A stretch of 18,701 nt of DNA from Avimicrobium caecorum (GCA_904394705.1 CAJFNJ010000031.1:1-18701), one strand, 5' to 3'. Counted from the first letter of the stretch, positions 1 to 7,598 are shown. Numbers and translations: made by a program. The notes: generated by a model from the letters alone, not told the origin.

Positions 1-175
1 GTCCATGATCAACAAGCAGCAGAGAACACCTAAATTTTCCACAAGAGCCTACAACAGATGCAAGATCTGCGGCAGACCCCATGCCTACCTGAGAAAGTAC
101 GGCATCTGCCGTATCTGCTTCCGTGAGCTGGCCTACAAGGGTCAGATCCCGGGCGTCAAGAAGGCAAGCTGGTAA
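1..175 (+). CDS. rpsN: 30S ribosomal protein S14, zinc-binding type (5' truncated)
   Basis: This is the C-terminal 57 codons of small-subunit protein S14, cut by the window start; the reading frame begins at base 2 and the stop is TAA 173-175. S14 binds the 3' domain of 16S rRNA in the head of the 30S subunit. Two CxxC pairs (CKIC and CRIC) form the zinc ribbon of the short, zinc-type S14 of Gram-positive bacteria. Only the first few residues are likely to be missing, because the family is about 61 residues long. It is followed 23 bp later by rpsH, the normal spc-operon order. The family assignment is secure; the symbol could equally be written rpsZ or rpsN1. Confidence 0.95.
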   Translation, partial: SMINKQQRTPKFSTRAYNRCKICGRPHAYLRKYGICRICFRELAYKGQIPGVKKASW

Positions 176-198
176 GTTAGTTTAAGGAGGTTAACGGT

Positions 199-597
199 AT
201 GCATATCACCGACAGCATCGCTGACATGCTGACACGCATCCGGAATGCAGGTGCCGCAAAGCACGAAACAGTCGATGTACCCGCTTCCAAGATGAAGAAG
301 GCGATCGCCCAGATTCTCCTGGATGAAGGCTACATCAAGAGCTTCCAGCTGATCGAAGACGGGAAGCAGGGCATCATTCGGATCGTTCTCAAGTACGGCG
401 AGAACAAGACTTCGGTTATTTCCGGTCTCAGACGCGTTTCCAAGCCCGGTCTGAGAATTTATACAAACTGCGAGGATATGCCCAAGGTTATGAAGGGCCT
501 GGGTATTGCCATCGTATCCACATCGAAGGGCGTTATGACAGACAAGCAGGCTCGCAAGGAAAACGTGGGCGGCGAAGTTCTGGCATTCGTCTGGTAA
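199..597 (+). CDS. rpsH: 30S ribosomal protein S8
   Basis: This 132-residue protein matches the usual S8 length. S8 binds the central domain of 16S rRNA early in 30S assembly, and in many bacteria it also represses translation of the spc operon. The N-terminus (MHITDSIADMLTRIRNA) and the C-terminal segment with STSKGVMTD are typical of the family. The ATG at 199 sits 8 nt after a strong AAGGAGG (184-190). The stop overlaps the ribosome binding site of rplF, so translation is probably coupled. No anomaly is visible. Confidence 0.97.
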   Translation: MHITDSIADMLTRIRNAGAAKHETVDVPASKMKKAIAQILLDEGYIKSFQLIEDGKQGIIRIVLKYGENKTSVISGLRRVSKPGLRIYTNCEDMPKVMKGLGIAIVSTSKGVMTDKQARKENVGGEVLAFVW

Positions 598-613
598 AGG
601 AGGTGCAAACAAT

Positions 614-1159
614 ATGTCTCGAATTGGTAGAAAGCCGATCGCTATCCCGGCCGGCGTAGAGGTTGCTGTAAACGGCAACGAAGTGACTGTCAAGGGCCCC
701 AAGGGCACTATGACCCAGACCTTCAACTCCGACCTGACCGTAACTGTTGAGAACGGCGAAGTACTGGTTACCCGTCCTTCCGACGATAAGGAGCACAGAA
801 GTCTGCACGGCCTGACCAGAACCCTGATTGCCAACATGGTACACGGCGTTTCGGAAGGCTTCACCAAGGAGCTGGAAATCCAGGGCGTTGGTTACCGTGC
901 AGTAAAGCAGGGCAAGGACCTGGTTATGACACTGGGCTTCTCCCATCAGGTTATTATGTCTGAGGGCAACGGCATCACCATTGATGTTCCCTCCCCGAGC
1001 AAGATCGTCATCAGCGGTTACGACAAGCAGGCCGTAGGTCAGTTCGCTGCCGAAGTACGCGCCAAGCGTCCGCCGGAGCCTTATAAGGGCAAGGGCATCC
1101 GTTATGTCGGCGAGTATGTCATCCGCAAGGAAGGCAAGGCCGGTAAGGGCAAGAAGTAA
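614..1159 (+). CDS. rplF: 50S ribosomal protein L6
   Basis: At 181 residues this is a full-length L6, a two-domain protein that binds 23S rRNA near the sarcin-ricin loop and the factor-binding site. It begins MSRIGRKPIAIP, and the C-terminal domain carries the signature with RPPEPYKGKGIRY (about residues 153-165), followed by a lysine/glycine-rich tail. The ATG at 614 is preceded by AAAGGAGGTG, which starts inside the rpsH stop codon. It lies 16 bp after rpsH and 18 bp before rplR. Confidence 0.97.
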   Translation: MSRIGRKPIAIPAGVEVAVNGNEVTVKGPKGTMTQTFNSDLTVTVENGEVLVTRPSDDKEHRSLHGLTRTLIANMVHGVSEGFTKELEIQGVGYRAVKQGKDLVMTLGFSHQVIMSEGNGITIDVPSPSKIVISGYDKQAVGQFAAEVRAKRPPEPYKGKGIRYVGEYVIRKEGKAGKGKK

Positions 1160-1177
1160 GTAAAGGAGTGAATTGAT

Positions 1178-1537
1178 ATGGTGAAAAAGCCTGACAGCAA
1201 CAAGGCAAGACTCAAGAGACACATGAGAGTTCGAGCTAAGATCAGCGGCACACCAGAGCGTCCACGCCTTAGTGTATTCCGCTCCGCCAAGCATATTTAC
1301 GCTCAGATCATCGATGATGTGAACGGCGTAACTCTGGCCAGCGCCTCTTCCATGGAGAAGGGCTTCGAAGGCTTCGGCGGCAACAAGGAAGCTGCCCGCA
1401 AGGTAGGCGAGGCTGTAGCCAAGGCTGCACTTGCCAAGGGCATTTCCGAGGTAGTATTTGACCGCAGCGGTTATATCTACCATGGTCGTGTAAAGGAACT
1501 GGCTGAGGGTGCTCGTGAGGGCGGTCTCAAATTCTAA
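1178..1537 (+). CDS. rplR: 50S ribosomal protein L18
   Basis: This 119-residue protein is L18, which binds 5S rRNA together with L5 and helps place it in the central protuberance. The basic N-terminus (residues 1-25, rich in Lys and Arg), the segment RPRLSVFRSAKHIYAQ and the ending VKELAEGAREGGLKF are family hallmarks. The start ATG lies after AAAGGAG at about 1161-1167. It sits between rplF and rpsE, as expected. Confidence 0.96.
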   Translation: MVKKPDSNKARLKRHMRVRAKISGTPERPRLSVFRSAKHIYAQIIDDVNGVTLASASSMEKGFEGFGGNKEAARKVGEAVAKAALAKGISEVVFDRSGYIYHGRVKELAEGAREGGLKF

Positions 1538-1553
1538 GGTAGGAGGGATACTT

Positions 1554-2054
1554 TTGGCTCGAATTGACGCTTCCAACATGGAACTGCAAGAAAGAGTAGT
1601 CACCATTAACCGTGTTTCCAAGACTGTTAAGGGTGGTCGTATTTTCAAGTTCGCCGCGCTGGTTGTAGTCGGCGACGGCAACGGCACCGTAGGCTTCGGC
1701 CTGGGCAAGGCTTCCGAAGTGCCGGATGCAATCCGCAAGGGCATTGAGGACGCAAAGAAGAACCTGGTGAAGGTTTCCCTGAAGGGTACAACCATTCCCC
1801 ACGAGGTAGTAGGCGTTTATGGCGCCGGCCGCGTGCTGATGCGTCCCGCTCCGGAAGGTACCGGCCTGATCGCAGGTGGTCCTGTCCGTGCGGTACTGGA
1901 AGTTACTGGTGTCAAGAACATCAGAACTAAGTCTCTGCGCTCCAGAAACCCCAAGAACATGGTATCCGCTACCATGCAGGGTCTGATGTCGCTGAGAAAC
2001 GTAGACGAGATCGCTGCCAAGCGCGGCAAGAGCGTCCGTGAAATTATTGGTTAA
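1554..2054 (+). CDS. rpsE: 30S ribosomal protein S5 (TTG start)
   Basis: S5 lies at the mRNA entry side of the 30S subunit and influences decoding accuracy. I start it at TTG 1554, giving 166 residues beginning (M)ARIDASNMELQERVV, the usual family N-terminus. The frame stays open upstream to an ATG at 1509, but that lies inside rplR, whereas TTG 1554 has GGAGGG (1541-1546) at proper spacing. The N-terminal double-stranded RNA-binding domain (about residues 11-75, VKGGRIFKFAALVVVGDGNG) and the C-terminal S5 domain are present. A TTG start on a highly expressed ribosomal gene is less usual; infA in this operon also uses TTG. Confidence 0.95.
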   Translation: MARIDASNMELQERVVTINRVSKTVKGGRIFKFAALVVVGDGNGTVGFGLGKASEVPDAIRKGIEDAKKNLVKVSLKGTTIPHEVVGVYGAGRVLMRPAPEGTGLIAGGPVRAVLEVTGVKNIRTKSLRSRNPKNMVSATMQGLMSLRNVDEIAAKRGKSVREIIG

Positions 2055-2068
2055 GGAGGAGAGCGAAC

Positions 2069-2245
2069 ATGGCACTGAAGATCAAACTCGTAAAGAGCCT
2101 GAACGGTCGTGGCGACAAGCAGATCGCTACCGCTCACTCCCTGGGCCTTCACAAGATCGGGAATGAGACCACTCAGCCCGACAATGCCGCTACAAAGGGC
2201 AAGATCGCCAAGATCAGCCACCTGGTAGAGGTAACAGAAGCATAA
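2069..2245 (+). CDS. rpmD: 50S ribosomal protein L30
   Basis: This 58-codon gene encodes bacterial L30, a small single-domain protein on the solvent side of the 50S subunit. The sequence starts MALKIKLVKSLNGRGDKQ and contains TAHSLGLHKIGNETTQPD, which match the L30 consensus; the position between rpsE and rplO is diagnostic. The ATG at 2069 follows AAGGAGGAG (2053-2061). The stop is TAA 2243-2245, 20 bp before rplO. Confidence 0.96.
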   Translation: MALKIKLVKSLNGRGDKQIATAHSLGLHKIGNETTQPDNAATKGKIAKISHLVEVTEA

Positions 2246-2265
2246 CCAAAGGAGGTGCAGGTAAA

Positions 2266-2706
2266 ATGAAACTTCATGAACTTTCTCCCGCACCGGGCTC
2301 TGTCAAGAAGGCCTTCCGCAAGGGCCGCGGCAGCGGTTCCGGCAACGGCAAGACAGCCGGCAAGGGTCATAAGGGCCAGAATGCCCGTTCGGGCGGCGGT
2401 GTAAGACCGGGCTTTGAGGGCGGCCAGATGCCCCTGACCAGAAGACTTCCCAAGAGAGGCTTCAACAACATTTTTGCTACCAAGTATGCAGCGATCAATG
2501 TCAGCGATCTGAATGTGTTCGAGGACGGCGCCGTTGTAGATGAGGCTGCAATCGTTGCAGCTGGTCTGGTGAAGAAGACCCTGGATGGTATCAAGATCCT
2601 CGGAAACGGCGAGCTGCAGAAGAAGCTCACTGTAAACGCTAAGGCATTCTCTGCTTCCGCAAAGCAGAAGATCGAGGCTGCTGGAGGAAAGGCCGAGGTG
2701 ATGTAA
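2266..2706 (+). CDS. rplO: 50S ribosomal protein L15
   Basis: This 146-residue protein is L15, an early 50S assembly protein with a long, unstructured, basic and glycine-rich N-terminal arm. The arm is visible at about residues 17-60 (GRGSGSGNGKTAGKGHKG, then GGVRPGFEGGQMPL). The globular C-terminal half ends AAGGKAEVM. The ATG at 2266 follows AAAGGAGGTG. The stop TAA (2704-2706) directly abuts the GTG start of secY in the same reading frame. Confidence 0.97.
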   Translation: MKLHELSPAPGSVKKAFRKGRGSGSGNGKTAGKGHKGQNARSGGGVRPGFEGGQMPLTRRLPKRGFNNIFATKYAAINVSDLNVFEDGAVVDEAAIVAAGLVKKTLDGIKILGNGELQKKLTVNAKAFSASAKQKIEAAGGKAEVM

Positions 2707-4002
2707 GTGCTTGAAACACTGAAGAATGCTTGGAAAATGGCGGATCTTCGCGCGAAGCTCCTGTACACAGGTATGATCCTGCTGCTTTTCCGCATTGGCG
2801 CAGCGATTCCGGTTCCGTTCCTGAAGCCGGATATTCTCAAGACTTATATTAGCGGCGACAATAACTGGCTGGGCTACATTGACCTGCTCAGCGGTGGCGC
2901 CTTCAGCAATTCCACCCTGTTTGCTCTGGGTATCTCCCCCTACATCACCGCTTCCATCGTGATCCAGCTGCTGGCTGTGGCCATTCCGGCCCTGGAGCAG
3001 CTCGCGAAGGAGGGTGAGGAAGGCCGGAAGATCCTCAACAAGTATACCCGGTACTGCACTGTGGCCCTGGGCCTGCTGCAGTCGGTGGCATACTACTTCC
3101 TGATGCGCAATTACGGCGCTCTCACCTATACCGAGGGCCCCGCAATGTACTTCTCCGCTGTTGTCATCATCACCTCCTTCCTGGCTGGCTCCATGCTGGT
3201 TATGTGGATGGGTGAGCAGATCGACAACAAGGGCATCGGCAATGGTATCTCCATGATCCTGTTTGCCGGTATCGTATCCCGCGCATCTTCTATGGTGAAC
3301 ACTGTGATCACCGAGCTCTATCTGGCGATCAACGGTATTATGAAGTACTGGTTCATCGTTCCCTTCACCCTGGTACTGTTCCTGGCAGCCATCGTGTTCA
3401 TTGTCATCATGACCAATGCCGAGCGCCGCATTCCGGTTCAGTATGCCCAGCGTGTGGTAGGCCGTAAGATGTACGGCGGTCAGTCCACCCACATTCCGAT
3501 CAAGGTGAATATGTCCGGCGTTCTGCCTGTCATCTTCGCCAGCTCCATCCTCTCGATTCCCTCCACCATCGCCGGTTTCATGAATGTGGACCCCGATGGC
3601 ATCATGGGCAAGATCCTGAGTGTGATCCGCTATGATCACTGGGTGTATGCCGTGCTGTACTTCTTCCTGATCATGGCATTCAACTACTTCTATATTTCGA
3701 TCCAGTATAACCCCATGGAGATCGCCAACAACCTGAGAAAGAACAACGGTACTATCCCGGGCATCCGTCCTGGTAAGCCCACTGCGGAGTTCATTGCCCG
3801 CGTGGTAAGCAAGGTTACTGTTGTGGGAGGCATCTTCCTGGCTATCATCGCCATCGGCCCCATCCTGCTCTCTCAGCTTATGGGTATCAACATCTCCCTG
3901 GGCGGTACTTCGATCATCATCGTGGTCGGCGTTGCCCTGGATACAGTCCGTCAGCTTGAATCCCAGATGATGATGCGTCATTACAAGGGATTCCTTGAGT
4001 AA
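2707..4002 (+). CDS. secY: Preprotein translocase subunit SecY (GTG start)
   Basis: SecY is the channel of the Sec translocon, acting with SecE and SecG and driven by SecA or the ribosome. The 431-residue product begins MLETLKNAWKMADLRAKLLYT and shows about ten hydrophobic segments. Cytoplasmic loop motifs include ITASIVIQLL, the basic loop NAERRIPVQYAQR and NPMEIANNLRKNNG before the last helices; these are classic SecY signatures. The start is GTG 2707, directly after the rplO stop, with GAGGTGA (2695-2701) as the ribosome binding site inside the end of rplO. Translation is therefore probably coupled to L15. The position in the spc operon is canonical. Confidence 0.97.
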   Translation: MLETLKNAWKMADLRAKLLYTGMILLLFRIGAAIPVPFLKPDILKTYISGDNNWLGYIDLLSGGAFSNSTLFALGISPYITASIVIQLLAVAIPALEQLAKEGEEGRKILNKYTRYCTVALGLLQSVAYYFLMRNYGALTYTEGPAMYFSAVVIITSFLAGSMLVMWMGEQIDNKGIGNGISMILFAGIVSRASSMVNTVITELYLAINGIMKYWFIVPFTLVLFLAAIVFIVIMTNAERRIPVQYAQRVVGRKMYGGQSTHIPIKVNMSGVLPVIFASSILSIPSTIAGFMNVDPDGIMGKILSVIRYDHWVYAVLYFFLIMAFNYFYISIQYNPMEIANNLRKNNGTIPGIRPGKPTAEFIARVVSKVTVVGGIFLAIIAIGPILLSQLMGINISLGGTSIIIVVGVALDTVRQLESQMMMRHYKGFLE

Positions 4003-4023
4003 GCCGAAAGAAGGTATTCTGTT

Positions 4024-4656
4024 ATGAAGTTGATTCTTCTTGGAGCCCCTGGTGCCGGTAAGGGCACTCAGGCCGAGATCGTCTGCGAAAAGCTCTCGAT
4101 CCCCAGCATCAGCACCGGTAACATCCTGCGGGAAGCTGTGAAGAACGGCACCCAGGCCGGTCTGGAAGCCAAGTCCTTTATGGACGCCGGCGCGCTGGTT
4201 CCGGACGCCGTCGTAATTGCGATCCTCAAGGACCGCATTGCGGCAGACGACTGTAAGAACGGTTTTATCCTGGACGGTTTCCCGCGCACCGTTCCCCAGG
4301 CAGAAGCCCTGGACGAAATGGGTGTGGAGATCGACCGTGTAATCGAAATCGATGTACCCGATGAAGTGATCGAATCCCGTCTGGGCGGCAGACGCGTATG
4401 CGAAAGCTGCGGAGCCAGCTACCATGTAGTGAACAAGGCTCCCGCCGTGGACGGCATCTGCGACAAGTGCGGCGGCAAGCTGATCATCCGCAAGGACGAT
4501 AAGCCTGAAACCATCAAGGACCGTCTGGCTGTTTACCATGAGCAGACCGCTCCCCTGGCGGATTACTACCGCAAGGCCGGTAAGCTCTTTACCGTGGACG
4601 GCACACAGGAGATCAGCGCTATTACCGCGCAGCTCCTCTCGATCCTGGAGGCGTAA
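4024..4656 (+). CDS. adk: Adenylate kinase (zinc-lid type)
   Basis: Adenylate kinase interconverts ATP + AMP and 2 ADP in the cytoplasm. The 210-residue protein has the P-loop GAPGAGKGT (residues 7-15), the AMP-binding segment STGNILREA (30-38) and the signature FILDGFPRT (81-89). The lid carries four cysteines at 126, 129, 146 and 149 (CESC and CDKC), the structural zinc site common in Gram-positive adenylate kinases. It follows secY after 21 bp and ends 2 bp before map, the standard Firmicutes arrangement. Confidence 0.97.
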   Translation: MKLILLGAPGAGKGTQAEIVCEKLSIPSISTGNILREAVKNGTQAGLEAKSFMDAGALVPDAVVIAILKDRIAADDCKNGFILDGFPRTVPQAEALDEMGVEIDRVIEIDVPDEVIESRLGGRRVCESCGASYHVVNKAPAVDGICDKCGGKLIIRKDDKPETIKDRLAVYHEQTAPLADYYRKAGKLFTVDGTQEISAITAQLLSILEA

Positions 4657-4658
4657 TC

Positions 4659-5405
4659 ATGGTTGTGCTTAAAACCGCTGCTGAGCTCACCGCAATGCGG
4701 GACGCCGGCAGAATTTCAGCACAGGCTCTGCTTGTCGGCGGAGAAGCGGTCAAGCCCGGTGTTACCACCGCGGAAATCGACCGCAAGATCCACAAGTTCA
4801 TTCTCTCTCAAGGCGCAAAGCCGTCCTTTCTTGGCTACGGCGGATTCCCTGGAAGCGCCTGTATTTCGGTCAATGACGAAGTGATCCACGGCATCCCCGG
4901 TTCCCGGGTGATCCGCGAGGGCGACATCGTCAGCATTGATGTAGGTGCCTATTACAAAGGGTATCATGGCGATAACGCCTTTACCTTTACAGTAGGCAGC
5001 ATCGCCCCCGATGTCCAGCAGCTGCTGGACGCCACCCAGGAGGGGCTGCGCCGCGGTATTGCCGCCGCTGTTCCGGGCAACCGGATCGGCGATATCGGCT
5101 GGGCGGTGCAGAGCTATGTGGAGCAGTTCGGGTTCGGCGTGGTGAAGGAGTATGTCGGTCACGGCGTGGGCCAGAACCTTCACGAAGATCCCGAAGTGCC
5201 CAACTATGGCCGTCCGGGTCATGGCACCCGCCTGGTGCCCGGTATGGTCATCGCCATCGAACCCATGATCAACATGGGTACTCCCGCAGTCCGGGTTCTC
5301 AAGAATCAGTGGACTGTGGTGACACAGGATGGCAAGCCCTCGGCTCACTTTGAAAATACCATCGCAATCACCGAGAATGGCCCGGTCATTCTGACCAAGG
5401 CATAA
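4659..5405 (+). CDS. map: Methionine aminopeptidase, type I
   Basis: This 248-residue cytosolic metalloenzyme removes the initiator methionine from nascent proteins. The five metal ligands of the family are all present: Asp94 and Asp105 (in the segment SIDVGAYYKGYHGDNAF), His168 (GHGVG), Glu201 (AIEPM) and Glu232 (HFENT). The conserved active-site His77 is in VIHGIPG. The length and absence of an insert fit type Ia. The ATG at 4659 follows GGAGG (4647-4651), which overlaps the end of adk. The enzyme acts on the products of the ribosome genes around it. Confidence 0.97.
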   Translation: MVVLKTAAELTAMRDAGRISAQALLVGGEAVKPGVTTAEIDRKIHKFILSQGAKPSFLGYGGFPGSACISVNDEVIHGIPGSRVIREGDIVSIDVGAYYKGYHGDNAFTFTVGSIAPDVQQLLDATQEGLRRGIAAAVPGNRIGDIGWAVQSYVEQFGFGVVKEYVGHGVGQNLHEDPEVPNYGRPGHGTRLVPGMVIAIEPMINMGTPAVRVLKNQWTVVTQDGKPSAHFENTIAITENGPVILTKA

Positions 5406-5414
5406 GGTGTGCGT

Positions 5415-5705
5415 ATGGCAATGGCAGGAACAGTGGTAATATCCCTCAGTGGAAAAGACCGGGGAAGACTGCTGGCTGTAACAGGCGGTGATGACCGCCG
5501 GGTGTTGACCGCTGATGGAAAGCACCGGAAGCTAGACAGTCCCAAGGCAAAGAATCCCCGTCATCTGCGTCCGACCGCATGGACGCTGACACCCAGCCAG
5601 ATGCGGACGGACCGGCAGCTGAGGCGAGCCCTGCGCGATTTGGCGCAGGCTGCGACAAACAGGGAAAAGGAGGAATCCGGTCTTGGCGAAGGACGACGTA
5701 ATTGA
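5415..5705 (+). CDS. KOW-domain RNA-binding protein (L14e/L6e-like)
   Basis: This 96-residue basic protein has an N-terminal KOW-like segment (about residues 5-50: GTVVISLSGKDRGRLLAV, then DDRRVLTADGKHRKL, then PKAKNPRHL), resembling the ribosomal L14e/L6e/L27e-like proteins often found between map and infA in Clostridia. The rest is a charged helical tail. I prefer ATG 5415, which has AAGGTG (5404-5409) at good spacing; GTG 5409 would overlap that site, and ATG 5421 is also possible. The 3' end overlaps infA by 23 bp. Its location implies a role in translation or ribosome assembly, but the exact function is not known to me. Confidence 0.85.
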   Translation: MAMAGTVVISLSGKDRGRLLAVTGGDDRRVLTADGKHRKLDSPKAKNPRHLRPTAWTLTPSQMRTDRQLRRALRDLAQAATNREKEESGLGEGRRN

Positions 5706-5901
5706 GATTGAAGGTGTAGTGCTGGAAGCGCTGCCCAACGCACAGTTCCAGGTGGAACTGCCCAACGGACACAAGATCCTGGCACACATATCCGGCAAGC
5801 TGCGCATGAATTACATCCGCATTCTGCCCGGAGATAAGGTCACAGTGGAAATGTCCCCCTATGACCTGACCAAGGGACGCATCACCTGGCGTTCCAAGTA
5901 A
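5683..5901 (+). CDS. infA: Translation initiation factor IF-1 (TTG start)
   Basis: IF-1 is a 72-residue OB-fold (S1-like) protein that occupies the 30S A site during initiation with IF-2 and IF-3. The sequence (M)AKDDVIEIEGVVLEALPN and the ending LTKGRITWRSK (last residues Arg-Ser-Lys) are near the family consensus. The start codon is TTG 5683, with AAAAGGAGG (5665-5673) upstream. The start lies inside the KOW gene, so the two are likely translationally coupled. Confidence 0.97.
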   Translation: MAKDDVIEIEGVVLEALPNAQFQVELPNGHKILAHISGKLRMNYIRILPGDKVTVEMSPYDLTKGRITWRSK

Positions 5902-5944
5902 GATTTTATACCCAACGGTTTTGAAATAAGGAGGCAAGTTTCAA

Positions 5945-6058
5945 ATGAAAGTAAGACCTTCCGTAAAGCCTATGTGCGAGAAATGCAAGGTTATTAAGCG
6001 CAAGGGCCGTGTCATGGTCATTTGCCCGAACCCCAAGCACAAGCAGCGTCAGGGCTAA
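5945..6058 (+). CDS. rpmJ: 50S ribosomal protein L36 (zinc type)
   Basis: This 37-residue L36 is the smallest ribosomal protein and binds 23S rRNA in the 50S subunit. It is the zinc-binding form, with Cys11, Cys14, Cys27 and His32 in place (CEKC ... CPNPKH). The ATG at 5945 follows AAGGAGG (5928-5934). It lies between infA and rpsM, as in other Firmicutes. Confidence 0.97.
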   Translation: MKVRPSVKPMCEKCKVIKRKGRVMVICPNPKHKQRQG

Positions 6059-6094
6059 TCTGCAAACCTATTAAGATGGAGGTGCAACAATAAT

Positions 6095-6463
6095 ATGGCT
6101 CGTATTGCCGGTATTGATCTGCCGAGAGAAAAGAGAATCGAGATCGGTCTCACCTATATCCTCGGTATCGGTCGTAAGACAGCTAACGATATTCTGGCCG
6201 CCACTGGTGTCAACCCCGACACCCGTGTCAAGGACCTGACTCTCGAGGACGAAACCAAGCTCAGAGAGTATATCGACAAGAACCTCGTGGTTGAGGGTGA
6301 CCTGAGAAGAGATACAGCGCTGAACATCAAGCGTCTGATCGAAATTGGCTGCAACCGTGGCGTGCGTCACAGAAAGGGCCTGCCTGTAAGAGGCCAGCGC
6401 ACCAAGACCAACGCCCGTACACGCAAGGGTCCGAAGAAGACCATCGCCAACAAGAAGAAGTAA
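6095..6463 (+). CDS. rpsM: 30S ribosomal protein S13
   Basis: S13 sits in the head of the 30S subunit and contacts the P-site tRNA and the inter-subunit bridge to L5. The 122-residue product begins MARIAGIDLPREKRIEIGLTY and has the helix-hairpin-helix region (about residues 15-60). The C-terminal RNA-binding tail includes GLPVRGQRTKTNARTRKGP and a Lys-rich end. The ribosome binding site GGAGGTG lies about 10 nt upstream of the ATG. Confidence 0.97.
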   Translation: MARIAGIDLPREKRIEIGLTYILGIGRKTANDILAATGVNPDTRVKDLTLEDETKLREYIDKNLVVEGDLRRDTALNIKRLIEIGCNRGVRHRKGLPVRGQRTKTNARTRKGPKKTIANKKK

Positions 6464-6479
6464 TTAGGAGGGATACGAT

Positions 6480-6884
6480 ATGGCTAAGGCTGTAACAAAG
6501 AAGGCGGCTGTTCGCACCAGACGCCGTGAGCGCAAGAACATCGAGCGCGGCGCTGCGCATATCCAGTCCACCTTTAACAACACAATTGTCACCATTACCG
6601 ATACCAACGGTAACGCCCTCTCCTGGGCCAGCGCTGGTGGTCTGGGCTTCCGCGGTTCCAGAAAGAGCACTCCTTTTGCTGCTCAGACCGCAGCTGAGAC
6701 TGCTGCCAAGGCTGCTATGGAGCATGGCCTGAAGACAGTTGAAGTTTATGTTAAGGGCCCTGGCGCCGGCCGTGAGGCTGCAATCCGCGCACTGCAGGCA
6801 GCTGGTCTGGAAGTTAACATGATCAAGGATGTTACTCCGATTCCGCACAATGGCTGCCGCCCGCCCAAGAGAAGAAGAGTATAA
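6480..6884 (+). CDS. rpsK: 30S ribosomal protein S11
   Basis: S11 forms part of the 30S platform near the mRNA exit. The 134-residue protein has a basic N-terminal tail (residues 1-22), the core HIQSTFNNTIVTITD, the segment GFRGSRKSTPFAAQ and the C-terminal TPIPHNGCRPPKRRRV, all family signatures. The ATG at 6480 follows TTAGGAGGG. It directly follows rpsM, as in all alpha operons. Confidence 0.97.
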   Translation: MAKAVTKKAAVRTRRRERKNIERGAAHIQSTFNNTIVTITDTNGNALSWASAGGLGFRGSRKSTPFAAQTAAETAAKAAMEHGLKTVEVYVKGPGAGREAAIRALQAAGLEVNMIKDVTPIPHNGCRPPKRRRV

Positions 6885-6902
6885 CAAAGGAGGAACCAAT
6901 CA

Positions 6903-7496
6903 ATGGCTAAGAATAGACAGCCCATTCTGAGAAGATGCAAGGCTCTGGGCCTTTCCCCCGCGGTTCTTGGTTACTCCAAGGAAACCAACCGCAACCCCAA
7001 GCAGAACCGCCGCAAGCAGTCTGAATATGGCCTGCAGCTGGCTGAGAAGCAGAAGGTTAAGTTCATCTATGGTGTCCTCGAGCGTCAGTTCCGCGGATAC
7101 TACGCCAGAGCCGAGCGCAAGCAGGGCAACACCGGTGAGGTGCTGCTGCAGGAGCTGGAGCGTCGTCTGGACAATGTAGTGTTCCGTATGGGCTATGCCA
7201 ATACCCGCCGCGAAGCCCGTCAGCTGGTGACACATGGTCACTTCACTGTAAACGGCCGTCGTGTGAACATTCCCTCTTACCAGGTTAAGCCCGGCGAAGT
7301 GATCGCTGTATGCGAGAAGTCCCGTGCTTCCGAGAAGTTCAAGGCTCTCATCGAGCAGAACGGTAAGAACCCCTGCCCGAAGTGGATCGAGAAGGCTGCC
7401 GATGCCTTCGAAGGCAAGATCGTTGCTATGCCCGCCCGTGACGATATCGACTACGATGTAGCCGAGCATCTCATCGTCGAGCTGTACAACAAGTAA
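6903..7496 (+). CDS. rpsD: 30S ribosomal protein S4
   Basis: S4 nucleates 30S assembly on the 5' domain of 16S rRNA. The 197-residue product starts MAKNRQPILRRCKALGLSP and has the S4 RNA-binding domain at about residues 85-150 (LERRLDNVVFRMGYANTRREARQ, in two adjoining blocks, then HGHFTVNGRRVNIPSYQV). The N-terminal four-cysteine zinc knuckle seen in some S4 proteins is absent, so this is a zinc-free form. Its presence inside the alpha operon, next to rpoA, is the usual clostridial arrangement and differs from Bacillus subtilis, where rpsD is a separate gene. Confidence 0.97.
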   Translation: MAKNRQPILRRCKALGLSPAVLGYSKETNRNPKQNRRKQSEYGLQLAEKQKVKFIYGVLERQFRGYYARAERKQGNTGEVLLQELERRLDNVVFRMGYANTRREARQLVTHGHFTVNGRRVNIPSYQVKPGEVIAVCEKSRASEKFKALIEQNGKNPCPKWIEKAADAFEGKIVAMPARDDIDYDVAEHLIVELYNK

Positions 7497-7544
7497 TTCA
7501 CCTCTAAGCAGTCAGCAAGGAATGCGAAACACAAGGGCCAGGAT

Positions 7545-7568
7545 CTTTCCGGGATTTTTCCCGGAAAG
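7545..7568 (+). promoter_or_regulatory. Perfect hairpin between rpsD and rpoA
   Basis: The 102-bp gap between rpsD and rpoA contains a perfect 9-bp inverted repeat, CTTTCCGGG (7545-7553) and CCCGGAAAG (7560-7568), with the 6-nt loop ATTTTT. It ends 30 nt before the rpoA start and is not followed directly by a run of T, so it is not a standard terminator. It may be an mRNA processing or protection structure or an autoregulatory site, for example for S4. The role is inferred. Confidence 0.6.
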
Positions 7569-7598
7569 GCTGCCCGAGATAAGGGAGGGTTTTTATAA

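Noticed and set aside
2173..4539. A 788-codon open frame on the minus strand across rpmD, rplO, secY and adk
   Set aside because: It is antisense to well-recognised genes, has a low-complexity His/Asp-rich translation and arises from codon bias in the GC-rich plus-strand genes.
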